Source: Erinaceus europaeus (Eukaryota; Chordata; Mammalia; Eulipotyphla; Erinaceidae). From it: 64,000 bases of DNA. Positions 23,171 through 35,151 of this stretch are shown piece by piece (positions within the stretch are counted from its first letter, which is position 1; each line of letters starts with the position of its first letter). The position numbers and the translations under genes are program-made. Below the pieces are notes generated by a model that saw only the letters and a program-made list of their open reading frames with translations, was not told the origin of the DNA and did no database searches. The stretch spans positions 29,040,924-29,104,923 of the forward strand of contig NC_080176.1 in assembly GCF_950295315.1 (NCBI RefSeq). Direction: 5' to 3'.

Positions 23171-24062
23171 AGAAATTGAGAGGGAAGGGGTGAGAGAGAG
23201 ACACCTGCAGCCCTCCTTCACCACTTGTGAAGCTTTACCCCCTGCAGATGAGGACTGGGGGATTGAACCTGGGTCCTTGCGCACTGTAATGTGTGCACTC
23301 AACCAGGTGCACTGCTGCTTGGCCCCCTCTGGTGTTCTCTCTCTCTCTCTCTCTCTGAATAAAAACAAATGTTCAAAAATTTTGGTCAGGGGCTGGGCAG
23401 TGTGCTCATGTTACCAGGCACAATGACCCAGGTTCAGGGCCCCAGCCCCCACCTACAGGGGGAAAACTTCACGAGTACTGAAGCAGGGCTGCTGTCTTTC
23501 ATTCTCCTCCTCCTCTCTCAAAATTTCTGTCCTATCCAAATAAATATTTTAATACAGGGGGCCAGGTGGTGGCGCACTAGGTTCCAGACCCTGGCTCCCC
23601 AGCTGCAAGAGGTAAGCTTCAGAAGCGGTGAAGCAGGTCTGCAGGTGTCTCTCTTTCTCTCCAACTATCTGTCTTCCCCATGCCAGTAAATGGGGAAAAA
23701 GTGGCCGCCAGGAGCAATGGATTCGTAGTGCCTACACGGAGTCCCAGTGATAACCCTGGAGGTGAAAAAAAAGAAGCCTAGGGAACTGGCGGTAGCACAG
23801 GGGGTTAAGTGCAGGTGGTGCAAAGCTCAAGGACCAGTGCAAGGATCCCGTAAGGATCTCAGTTCGATTCCCGGGCTCCCCACCAATAGGGGAGTCGCTT
23901 TACAAGCGGTGAAGCAGGTCTGCAGGTGTCTATCTTTTTCTCCCCCTCTCTGTATTCCCCTCCTCTCTCAATTTTCTCTCTGTCCTATACAACAACAACA
24001 ACATCAGTAACAACAACAATTACTACAATAATAAAACAAGGGCAACAAAAGGGAATAAATAG
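23171..24062. repeat. SINE run: B(-), B(+), A(+), A(+)
   Basis: B(-) 23171-23326, B(+) 23389-23553, A(+) 23557-23776 lacking part of the head, A(+) 23779-24062 with short tail. Confidence 0.82.
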
Positions 24063-24198
24063 TTAAATAAATTTAAAAAGAAAATAATAAAAATTTTAAT
24101 ACAGAGAAAAACTTTAAAAAATAATCTATGTGTCAACAACTGAAATGTAAACTATTAAGCCCCTTTAAAGAATCTACACACAGTGTAGGTGTGTACAC

Positions 24199-24817
24199 AC
24201 AGGTGGCGCAGTGGATAAAGCATTGGATTTTCAACCATGAGGTCCTGGGTTCGATCCCTGGCAGCACATGTACCAGACTGATGTCTGATTCTTTCTCTCC
24301 TCCTATCTTTCTCATGAATAAATAAATAATTTAAAAAGAATTTACACAAACACAAGTGCATATACATATATGTACATAGATATAGATATGGAGTATTTTT
24401 TTAATTTTTAAATTATTTTATTTATTTATTGGATAGAGACTGCCAGAAATCAAGGGAGATGGGGATGAGAGAAAGAGAGAGAGGCAGAGAGACACCTGCA
24501 GCCCTGCTTCACCACTTACAAAGCTTTCCCCCTGCAGGTGGGAACTGGGGACTTGAACCTGGGTCCTTGAACATTGTAATGTGTGCTCAACCAGGTGCAC
24601 CACCACCTGGCCCCTAATCTTTTTCTTTTTAAATTTATTTTTATGAATTTATTACTGGATAGAGACATAGAAATGGAGAGAGATGGGGAAGATAGAGAGA
24701 GACGGAGAGACTCCTGCACTCCTTCACCACTCGTGAAGCTTCCTCCTGCAGGTGGGAACATGGATCCTTGCGCACTGTAATGTGAGCACTTAACCAGGTG
24801 CGGCACCATCTGGCCTC
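24199..24817. repeat. SINE-C(+), then two SINE-B(-)
   Basis: C(+) 24199-24330, B(-) 24413-24614, B(-) 24625-24817. The last was the landing site of the Vingi insertion. Confidence 0.85.
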
Positions 24818-24831
24818 AGTTTTTTTCTTTT
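24811..24831. repeat. Target-site duplication, Vingi 3' side
   Basis: A 21-bp direct repeat starting TGGCCTCAG followed by T7, C and T4, identical to 26382-26402. Its first bases are the end of a SINE-B head. Confidence 0.9.
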
Positions 24832-26381
24832 CTTCTTCTTCTAGCGTTTGCCCTTCTTCCGTAGCCAGTCAACAGCGTCAGGTTGAGCCTGATGTAAAGT
24901 TTCGAGACCTCCTTTGAATCTGGAGAGGTGGCAGTCGTTGACTATGTGGGTCATAGTCTGTCTGTTGCCGCAGGGGCAGTTCGGGTCGTCTCTGGCTCCC
25001 CAGCGATGGAACATAGCAGCGCACCGGCCATGGCCTGTTCGATATAGCGATTGAGGAGGGCCCAATCATAACGTGCTAGGTCAAAGCCGGGTTGACGCTT
25101 GCAGGGGTCTGTGATGAGGTGTTTGTTCTTTACCTCAGCTGACTGCCAACTCTGTTTCCAAGAGTCTGGAACAGAGAAGTTCAGTGTAGGCGTAGGGGAC
25201 CAGATTGGGTTACGAGACGTCCAGCGTTGGACAGGGTGGGCGAAGATATCCATGTATATTGGCAGGTCCGGTCGAGCGTAGACGTGGGAAATGAACTTAG
25301 ATGATGCCGCATCCCGACGAATATCTGGCGGGGCGATGTTGCTAAGAACTGGCAGCCATGGAACTGGGGTGGAACAGATGGTTCCAGAAATTATCCTCAT
25401 GGAGGAGTATAATTTGGAATTGACCAAGTGGACATGGGGGCTACGGAACCACACTGGGGCACAGTATTCTGCAGTGGAATAGCATAGTGCCAGAGATGAT
25501 GATCGTAGTGTGGAAGCGCTCGCGCCCCATGAGGAGCTGGCCAGTCTTGCAATGATGTTATTCTTCACGCCCACCTTTGCTGCAGTTTTTATGAGATGTT
25601 CATGAAATGACAGAGTGCGATCGAGAGTAACGCCAAGATAGACTGGCTGGGCTTCATGCCAGATTCTCGTATCGTCAAGCTGCACATTAAGCTCACGCGA
25701 GGCCGAGACATGGTGTAGATGGAAAACAGATGAGACATGGTGTAGATGGAAAACAGATGATACCGTTTTTGCAGTGCTAGGGATTAGTCGCCATTTTTTA
25801 CAGTAATCAGATATCAGAGACATGTCTTTCGTGAGTGTTTCCTCGAGGATGTCAAACTTGGATGCCTGAGTTGCACAGCAGATGTCATCGGCGTAGATGA
25901 ACTTCCTTGAAGAAGTTTCTGGGAGGTCATTGATGTAAATATTAAATAGCGTAGGAGCCAGAACAGAGCCCTGGGGGAGGCCACTTGAGACAGGTCTTCA
26001 TCTGCTAGACTTGTCACCCAGATGCACCCGGAATCTTCTGTTTTGGAGAAGAAACGATATAGTGTTGGCCACCCATGGAGGCAGGCATCTTGAGATCTTG
26101 ACTAGGAGACCACGGTGCCAGACCGTGTCATAGGCTGCTGTGAGATCAACAAAGACAGCACCCGTCTTTAAATTCTTCTGGAATCCATTTTCAATGTAAG
26201 TTGAGAGGGCCAGGGCTTGTTCGCAGGTAGATCTTCCTGGGCGGAAACCAGCTTGGGCGGGTGATAGGAATTTCTCTGTAAGAGGAGAAATACGTGACAG
26301 AAGCAGCCTCTCAAGGAGTTTGTAACACACGGAGAGGAGAGAAATTGGTCTATAGCTGGCGGCCAGTGTTGGGTCTTTCTT
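24832..26381 (-). mobile_element. 5'-truncated Vingi-type non-LTR retrotransposon, reverse transcriptase part
   Basis: The minus strand encodes the C-terminal half of a non-LTR reverse transcriptase. It starts at KDPTLAASYRPISLLS, then AGFRPGRSTCEQALALS, FVDLTAAYDTVWHRG, GLPQGSVLAPTLFN and the catalytic YADD box (25884-25895). It ends with a CCHC-like CPCGNRQTMTHIVNDCHLSRF and an (AAG)n tail. Lesions: one in-frame TGA (25998-26000), a 2-bp AT insertion near 25042-25045 that shifts the frame, and a 27-bp in-frame duplication (25705-25758). A perfect 21-bp target-site duplication flanks it (24811-24831 and 26382-26402), so this is a young, dead-on-arrival copy. The clade is assigned from motif memory and host; a Jockey/Ingi-group relative is the alternative. 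Confidence 0.85.
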
Positions 26382-26402
26382 TGGCCTCAGTTTTTTTCTT
26401 TT
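26382..26402. repeat. Target-site duplication, Vingi 5' side
   Basis: A perfect copy of 24811-24831. Flanking sequence resumes at 26403 with AAAAAGAAATAATGG. Confidence 0.9.
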
Positions 26403-26423
26403 AAAAAGAAATAATGGAGGAAG

Positions 26424-26914
26424 GGGCCAGGTGGTGGCGCACCTGACTGAGTGTACATATTACAATGTGCAAGGACCCAGGTTCAAGCCCCTAGTCCCCA
26501 CCTGCAGGGGCAAGTCTTCCCAAGTGGTAAAGCAGTGATGCAGGTGTCTCTCTGTCTCTTTCCCTCTCTATATCCCCCTTCCTCTCGATTTCTGCCTGTC
26601 TCTATCCAATAAATAAAGATAATAAGAAATTTTATTTTTATTTATGTATTTATTTATTTTCTTTTGCTGCCCTTATTTTTGTTTTAGTTGTTGTCGTTAT
26701 TGATGTCGTCGTTGTTGGATAGGACAGAGAGAAATGGAGAGAGGAGGACAAGACAGAGACGGGGAGAGAAAGATAGACACCTACAGACCTGCTTCACCAC
26801 TTGTAAAGCGATTCCCCTGCAGGTGGAGAGCTGGGGGCTCGAACTGGGATCCTTAAGCTGGTCCTTATGTTTTGCATCACCTGCGCTTAACCCACTGCGC
26901 TACCGCCCAACTCC
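26424..26914. repeat. SINE-B(+) and SINE-A(-)
   Basis: B 26424-26620 and short-tail A 26655-26914. The 26915-27145 stretch leading to the NCF1 promoter is unique. Confidence 0.85.
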
Positions 26915-27145
26915 TAAAATTTTCTTTTTTAAAAAAAGAAAAAAAAATTTTTTAAAAGCAGGGGACAGAGTATCAAAGTATGGCATTTGGCCATCTATGC
27001 GACCTTATCAAGGAAGGCTTCTTGGAGAAGGCATCCTAAGGTCAGAGTTAAGTGAGAAGTGAGGGCAGTGGTCACAGATGGATGGGGGAGGTGCTCCAGG
27101 TTCCCAGAACAGGGGTGAAGTCTGGGCCACACACCTGTGAGTGGC

Positions 27146-27311
27146 GGGGGGGGGGGGGGGGGGGGTATGTCAACTCCAGCCAGAGTCCCTGAAACTGAAA
27201 GCAGAAGCAGAGCCCTGGTGCACCCTGCCAAGCGGCCTTGGGACAGCAGCAACTTCCTCTTTTCAGTGTATTTAAGACTGAGCCAGGGGCGCCCCAAACT
27301 GCGACTCAGCC
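27146..27311 (+). promoter_or_regulatory. NCF1: NCF1 proximal promoter and 5'UTR
   Basis: Upstream of the ATG are a run of 20 G (27146-27165), a TTCCTCT ETS/PU.1-type box at 27254-27260 and an A/T-rich TATTTAA at 27269-27275, spaced as a myeloid TATA-like promoter would be. PU.1 control of the p47phox promoter is established in humans. The assignment of these boxes here is inferred from position. Confidence 0.55.
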
Positions 27312-29478
27312 ATGGGGGACCCCTTTATCCGCCATATCGCCCTCCTGGGCTTCGAAAAGCGCTTTGTGCCCAGCCAGCACTATGTGAGTATTGGGGTGCT
27401 GGGGAGGGGGGCACAGCCCTGCACAGGTTCCCTCACAGGGGGCCCTTCAAGCCCACCTACCTCCCCACCATTCTGTGACCTGCCTATGTCTCTAGACTCA
27501 GAGAGCACATCCAGGGCACCCTCCTCCAGGCAGCCCTTCGGGACCAGCCCGGCTCTCAGGAGCCAGAGACCAGCTCTGTGCCCCCAACTGCCCCCAGAGT
27601 GGGTCCCTTCAGTGCCTGTAAGGTGACACCTGCCACAGACCATCCCCCTAGTCCCCAATGTTTCTTCCCTTCACAGGGGGGTGGGGTGGGGTGGGGTGGG
27701 GAGTCAAGGCTGGCTGGGAGGAACCCTATTGAGCACATCTCACTTTTCTTCACTTTTCTTTTTGAATTCAGCTCAGAGAGGCTGCCCCTGAGAATACTAG
27801 TCACTTCCACAGACACCCCTTTACCCCCACAGCCCATCTCTGTTCTCTCTCCTCAAAAGCTTTCAGAGACAGTGCAGGGTCAGGGCGACACAGAGTCCCA
27901 GGCACTGGCTTAGCCTGTCTCTGTGTCTTGGACATTCTCTTACTCAACCACAGCACCAGCATGGCACAGCCGGGAAGTCAACATGGGCAAAACACACACG
28001 TCCAGCCCACACATTTTTTTTTCCTCTCCTTTATGAGGTATTTCTTTCTTAATGAGAGACAGACAGAGAGAGGGAGAGAGAGATGACGTATTTCTTTCTT
28101 AATGTGTGAGAGAGACACACACAGAGATAGAGAGATAGAGATAAGAGACCAAGAGAGAAAAGGAACTAGAGCATCACTCTGGCACATGAGATGCTAGGGA
28201 TCAAACTCAGTACCTCATGTTTTGAGAGTCCAGTGATTTATCCACCACACCATCTTCCAGGCAGCTAACCCACACATTTTTTTTTCCTCCATGGTTATCA
28301 CTGGGGCTCAGTGCCTATACTATGAACCCACTGCTCCTGGAGGCTATTTTTCCCATTTTTGTTGCCCTTATTGCCCTTGTTGTTATTGCTGTTATTGTTA
28401 GGACAGAGAGAAATTGAGAGAGGAGGGGAAGACAGAGATGGGGAGAGAAAAAATTTTTTTCTTTTTGCCTCCAGAGTTATTGCTGGGGCTCGGTGCCTGC
28501 ACTATGAATCCACTGCTCCTGGATACTATTTTTTCCCTTTTGTTGCCTTTGTCATTTATCATTGTTGTTATTATTATTGTTGTTGTTGCTGTCGTCATTG
28601 TTGGTTAGGACAGAGAGATATGGAGAGAGGAGGGGAAGACAGAGAGGGGGAGAGAAAGATAGACATCTGCAGACCTGTTTCACCACTTGTGCATTGACCC
28701 CCCTGCAGGTGGGGAGGCGGGGGCTCGATCCAGGATCCTTATGCCTGTTCCTGCGCTTTGCGCCATATGCACTTAACCTGCTGTATTTCCACCCGACCCC
28801 CAGACCAAAATCTTTTTAAGAATGTGTGAGTTGTGGTCTGGGAGGTGGCACAGTGGAAAAAGCATTGGACTCTCAAGCATGCGGTCCTGAGTTCAATCCC
28901 CAGCAGCACATGTACCAGAGTGATGTCTGGTCTTTCTCTCTCTCCTCCTATCTTTCCCATAAATAAATAAAATAAAATAAAAAGAATGTGTGGATTAGGG
29001 GGCTGGGAAGTTGCACAGTAGGTTAAGTGCACATGGCATGAAGCACAAGGTCCAGCTTAAGTATCCCGGTTCAAGCCCCAGCTGCTCCCCACCTGCAGGG
29101 GGGTCGCTTCATAAGCGGTGAAGCAGGTCTTCAGGTGTCTTTCTCTCCCCCTCTCTGTCTTCCCCTCCTCACTCGATTTCTCTCTGTCCTGTCCAGCAAC
29201 AATGACAGCAGTGGCAACATAAAAAAATAAATAAAAACAAGGGCAACAAAAATGGGAAAAATGACCAACAGGAGCAGTGGATTTGTGGTGCAGGCACAGA
29301 GCCCCAGCAATAACTCAGGAGGCAAAAAGAAAAACAAATTTTTTTTTAGCCTGCAGAGACAGGATAATGGTTCTGAAAAAGGTTGTCATGCCTCAGGCTC
29401 CAAGTTTCCAGGTTCAACACCCAGCACCACTGTAAACCAGAGCTGAGCAGTGTTCCAGCCTACCCCACCTCTGTCTGC

Positions 29479-29531
<53 letters not shown>

Positions 29532-32500
29532 CATTAACAAATATTTGAAAAAATATTTATTTATTTATTTAGTATTTATTGGATAGAGACAGAAAGAAAT
29601 CCAGAGAGAAGGGGGAAATTTCACCACTCTAGAGCCTCCTCACTACAGGTTGGGACCAGAGGCTTGAACCCCTGTCCTCAGGCATGGTAACATGTGCTCC
29701 TAACAGGTGTGACAACCCCACCACCATTTTCTTTGGAGTTTCTGAACTCTCTTTTTGTCCCCTGCAATCAATACTACTTCAGATCCAGGGTCTAATCTAG
29801 AAACACTTCCTGAATTTCAGCTGTTACACCCTTTCAGAATTTTTTTTTTAATCTTGGTCTATTTTAAGCAATCTTTCCATTACAAAAAGTTTTATTAACT
29901 AATTCATGAGAGAAAGAGAAGCAGAGCATTTCTCAGGCACTCGCAAGGCTGGGGATTGAACTCAGGACCTCATGTCTGAGAGTCCAGTGCTTTATCCACT
30001 GCACCCCCACCCCGCCATCACCTTAGCCATTGTAAGTGCTCAGCTCAGTGGTACTAAGTACAATGTCGTTGCTGTGGCGCCATCACCACCAATCTTCTCT
30101 AGAACACTCTCATCTTGCAAATGGAACCAGAGTGAAGTTCTGGTTCTCTCTCCCCCCTTATTAATAAACTCATAGATATGTTGTTTTCGCCGGGCTGGCT
30201 TCATGGGCGGGTAACAGACGACCAGGGACTCATGGTTGAGCTGTACGCAGTATCTCTTTATTCATGCAGGACGCAGCACAATCTAAGCCAAGCTAAGCTA
30301 AACTCTACTCAAACGAACAATGCTGTCTTTATATATACTTGCCAAGTAGGGTGGAAACAGGATGTGACATAGAGAGGGTGGAGAGAAAAGTGACTGGTGA
30401 AAATCAGAGTGTGACAAGGAGAGTATCAGGGTGTGACAAGGAGAGGGGGTGGCGCAGGCAAGAATTCTATCACTGAACCACTAATGCCCTGGAGGGAGGG
30501 TGGTGCTTGTTAACAGTGGTTATGTAAATAGAATGAAGTGGTTATGTAAATAGAATGGTGTTAAGCAGGGGGGATTTAAACCAAATGAAACAGAAGGGGT
30601 CTCATGCATACCAACATAGATAAATTTATAAACCACTCAAAATAGGTCTTTAAGGGGGTCAGGTGGTGGCACACTTGGTAAAGCACACGTTATCAGGTGC
30701 AAGGTCCTGGGTTCAAGCCCTTGCTCTCTGCCTGCAGGGGAAACTTTCACAAGTGGTGAAAATTGTCTCTGTCCAATAAATAAATATATATGTATGTATA
30801 TATATATTCTTTCTTGTTTTATTTGACAGGACAGAGCAATTGACAGAGGGAGGGAGATAGAGAGACACCTGCAGACCTGCTTCACCACTTGTGAAGCTTC
30901 CATCCCCTCACAGGTGAGGCGCAGGGGCTCGAACCTGCATCCCTGTGTGGGTCCTTGCGCTTAACCTAGTGTGCCACCACCCAGCCCAATAAGAAATATA
31001 TTAAAATGAATCTTTAACATTAATATACATTATCTACTATTCATATATAACAAGAGGGATTGGGGGTAGTTAGCATAATGGTTATACAAAGAGACTGTCG
31101 TGTCTGAGGCTCCAAAAGTCCCACATTCAATCCCCCAACCACCATAAGCCAGATCTGAGTAGCACTCTGGTAAAAATAAATAGATAGATTATAAATAAAT
31201 AAATAGAAAGAGGGAGAGAGAGAAAGAAAGTGAAAGAGGGCCAGGAAGTGACACACCTGACACACATTACAGTGCACAAGGACCAGGTTCAAGCCCCCGG
31301 ATCCCCAACTGCAGGGGAGTCGCTTCACAAGCGGTGAAGCAGGTCTGCAGGTGTCTGTCTTTCTCTCCTCCTCTTTATCTTCCCCTCCTCTCTCCATTTC
31401 TTTCTGTCCTATCCAATAAATTAAAAAAAAAAAGTGGCCACCAGAGGAGTGGATTTGTAGTGCCAGCACTGAGCCCCATTGACAACCCTGGAGGAAATAA
31501 TATAAGAGAGAGAGAGAGGAAGAGAGAGAAATTAAAGGAAGGAGAGACACTACAACACCGCTTGCTTCACTACTCATGAGGCTTCCCCCCCCCTTGCTTG
31601 GTGCTTCCAGGTGGTGGCTGGGGGCTCAGAGCAGGTCCTCACATAGTAAAGAGAGAACACCACTAGGGGACATATCTCTTGACCCCCAAGATAAATAAAT
31701 ATTTAAAAACAAACAAACAAATAAGCTAAGAGCCAGGTGGTGGCGCACCCGGTTGAGCGCACCCATTACAGCGCTGAAGGACTTGAATTCAAGCCCCCGT
31801 TCCCTCCTACAAGGGGAAAGCTTTGCGAGTGGTGAAGCAGGGCTGCAAGTATCTCTCTGTCTCTTTCCCTCTCCATACCCCCCTTCCTGCTCAATTTTTG
31901 GCTATCTCTATCCAACAAATAGATTTTTTTTTCAAAGATTCTATTTGTTTATTAGTGAGAAAGATAGGAGGAGAGAGAGAACCAGACATCGCTCTGGTAC
32001 GTGTGTTGCCGGGGATTGAATTCAGGACCTCATGCTTGAGAGTCCAATGCTTTCTCCACTGTGCCACCTCCTGGACCACAATAAAGATAATTTTAAAAAA
32101 TCTAGGCATATTTTTCACCCCAGAATGTTTCCCAGTCTCTGGAGGCAGCCTCTGTTCTCATGACTTCCTCTTTGTCTGGGCTGGCTTGCTGTAGATTGTC
32201 ATGGATACGGACTCACACAGATGTGGCTTTTGTGTCTGACTTCTTCTTTTGATTCTATTTCATCTGCAGTTGTGCTCAGCTCTGCTGTTCTGGCTTAAGA
32301 TGATGCCTAGGACTGAACCTAGGACCTCAGAGTCTCAGCTTTAAAAGTCTATTTGCAGAACCACTGTCCTAACCCCTAGGTCTCTGGATCCTTCATTTCA
32401 TCCCTGTCATTTTTATTTATTTATTCCCTTTTGTTGCTGTTGTTGTTTTACTGTTGTAGTTATTATTGTTGTTGTTGATGCCATTGTTAGATAGGACAGA

Positions 32501-34128
32501 GAGAAATGGAGAGAGGAGGGGAAGACAGAGGGGGAGAGAAAGATAGACACCTGCAGACCTGCTTCACTGCCTGTGAAGTGACCCCCCCCCCCCACAGGTG
32601 GAGAGTGGGTCTCAAACTGGGATCCTTATGCCGGTCCTTGTGATTTGCGCCACGTGCGCTTAATCCACTGCACTACCATCCGACACCTGTCATTTTTTTT
32701 TTAGCCAGAGCACTAGCTTACGGTGTTGCGTGGAGTTGGATCTGGGACTTTGGAGCCTCAGGTGTGAGAGTCTCTTTGCATCACCATTATGCTACCTACC
32801 CCGCCTTCCTGTCATTTTTGTAAATCACTCATTCCTTCCTTTTTTTTTTTTTTTTTAAACTGAGTAACTGCTGCTGACTTGAGCTCTTTCATTTAAATAC
32901 TTTTTTTCTCAGGAGGTGGGAGATAGCATAGTGGCATAAAGTGCAAGGACTGGCATAAGGATCCCCAGTTCAAGCCCCTGGCTCCCCACCTGCAGGGGTG
33001 TCACTTCACAGGTCTACAGGTGTCTTTTTCCCCACCCCACCCCCAGTCTTCCCCTCCCCTCTCAGTTTCTCTTGTCCTATCCAACAACAACAACAACAAT
33101 AATAACAACAAGGGCAGCAAAATGGGAAAAGAAAATGGCCTTGGGGGTCAGGTGGTGGTGCAGCAGGGCAAACGCACATGGTGCGTGAAGCACAAGGACC
33201 GAAGTAAAGATCCTGGCTTGAGCCCCTGGCTCCCCACCTGCAGGGGGGTCGCTTCACAGGTGGTCAAGCTGATCTGCAGGTGTCTATCTTTCTCACCCTT
33301 CTTCTGTCTTCCCCTCCTCTCTTGATTTCTCTCTGTCCTATCCAACAACAGCAATAGCAACAATAACAATAATAACAACAACAAGGCAACAAAAATGGAG
33401 GGAAATGGCCGCCAGGAGCAGTGGATTTGTAGTGTAGGCACTAAACCCCAGTGATAACCTTGGAGGCAAAATAAATAAATAAATAAATAATTTTTTAAAA
33501 ATCCCCCTTCAATCTAATTATTATCTCATTGACACAATTCACATGCTAAGGTTGGCAAATCAGTGCGACTCAGTGTCCTTAGTGAGTTCACTTAAAACAG
33601 TTATGAGCAGAACCACCCTCATCACAGTCTATTGTAGCTTTTCTGATTATTCTTTCATTTATTACTTTTTAAAAACCAGAGCATCATTCTGGCACATGCA
33701 ATACTGGGGATTGAACTCAGGACCTGAGAGTCCAGTACTTTATCCTCTGTACCCCCTCCTGGGCGAGGGGGCAATCTAAGATTTCTACTACCACCCCAAA
33801 GAGCCCCAGACCCATGACTCTTCACCCTCCCTCTGCCCCCAGATCCTGGGGTCTGGGACCCACCTCTTCCTGTTCTGGAGATGCCATGTCTGGAGATGCC
33901 AGTGGCTTTGGGGGCTTATGGAAGCCCAGTGTCTCAGTACCAGCCCTGAACCAGGCTCTTCCCCTGGTTCTGTGGACTTCACCCTGTAGTGCTGGGATGC
34001 CTGGGCAGCTGACCACACTTCCCTCCTCTAGGTGTATATGTTCCTGGTGAAGTGGCAGGACCTGTCAGAGAAGGTGGTGTACCGGCGCTTCACGGAGATC
34101 TACGAATTCCACGTGAGTGCTGGAGCTG

Positions 34129-34159
<31 letters not shown>

Positions 34160-35098
34160 TACAGGGTGTGTGGTGACTGGGACACTGCAGCCTCCCAGCT
34201 CTCTCCCTTGGGAAAGACAGGGTCAAGCCCCTGGCCCCCATGTGCAGGGGGAAGCTTCACAAGTGGTGAAGCAGGGCTGCAGGTGTCTGTCTCTTTCCCT
34301 CTCTTTTCCTGCCCCCTCTCCCTCTCCCCTCTCAATTTTTCTCTGCCTATACCTAATAATAAATAAAATATTTGAGAGAGAGAGAACCACAGCATTCCTT
34401 TGGCACATGTGCTGCCAAAGTGTGAGTTCAGGACCTCATGTTTGAGAGTCCAACACTATCCACCGCACTCCCTCCTGGGAAGCTCGAGATCCTGTTTTAA
34501 CTTTGCTTCCTTTCTTTTTAAAAATATTTTATTTATTTATTAATGAGAAAGATAGAAGGATAGAGGGAAAGAACCAGATATCACTCTGGTACATGTGCTG
34601 CTGGGGATTGAACTCAGGACCTCATGCTTGAGAGTCCAATGCTTAATCCATTGCGCCACCTCCCAGACCATGTTTTCTTTCTTTTTTAAATCTTTTTTAC
34701 ATTAGTAGCTGTTTATTGATCAACAATTTCATATAAAGTTACTTAAATTTTTCAAGAGTTGTGCCCAGATGGAATTATAAGCATTACAAAGTTTTTTTCT
34801 TAAAAGTTAAACAAAGTGGGAGGAGGGTAGCCAACCTAGCAGTTGTGGTGAGAATAAATGAACAAAAGAATCTAGTGTGACCATTTGTTGGTGACAAACA
34901 CTAAATTTTACTTACATTCTATAGGGAGAAAAAATTCTATAGTTAACAATGAGTTGAAGCAGTACTTAACTCACAAAGGTAGCGTGCTTTTTTAATCTAG
35001 TCATATATGTAGGACTTGTGTGCACAGAGATACAACGTCAACAGCAACACAGTTTGAAAGAAACATAGGTCATTCTTTTCAGCCCTACAGTGGAGATG

Positions 35099-35151
<53 letters not shown>

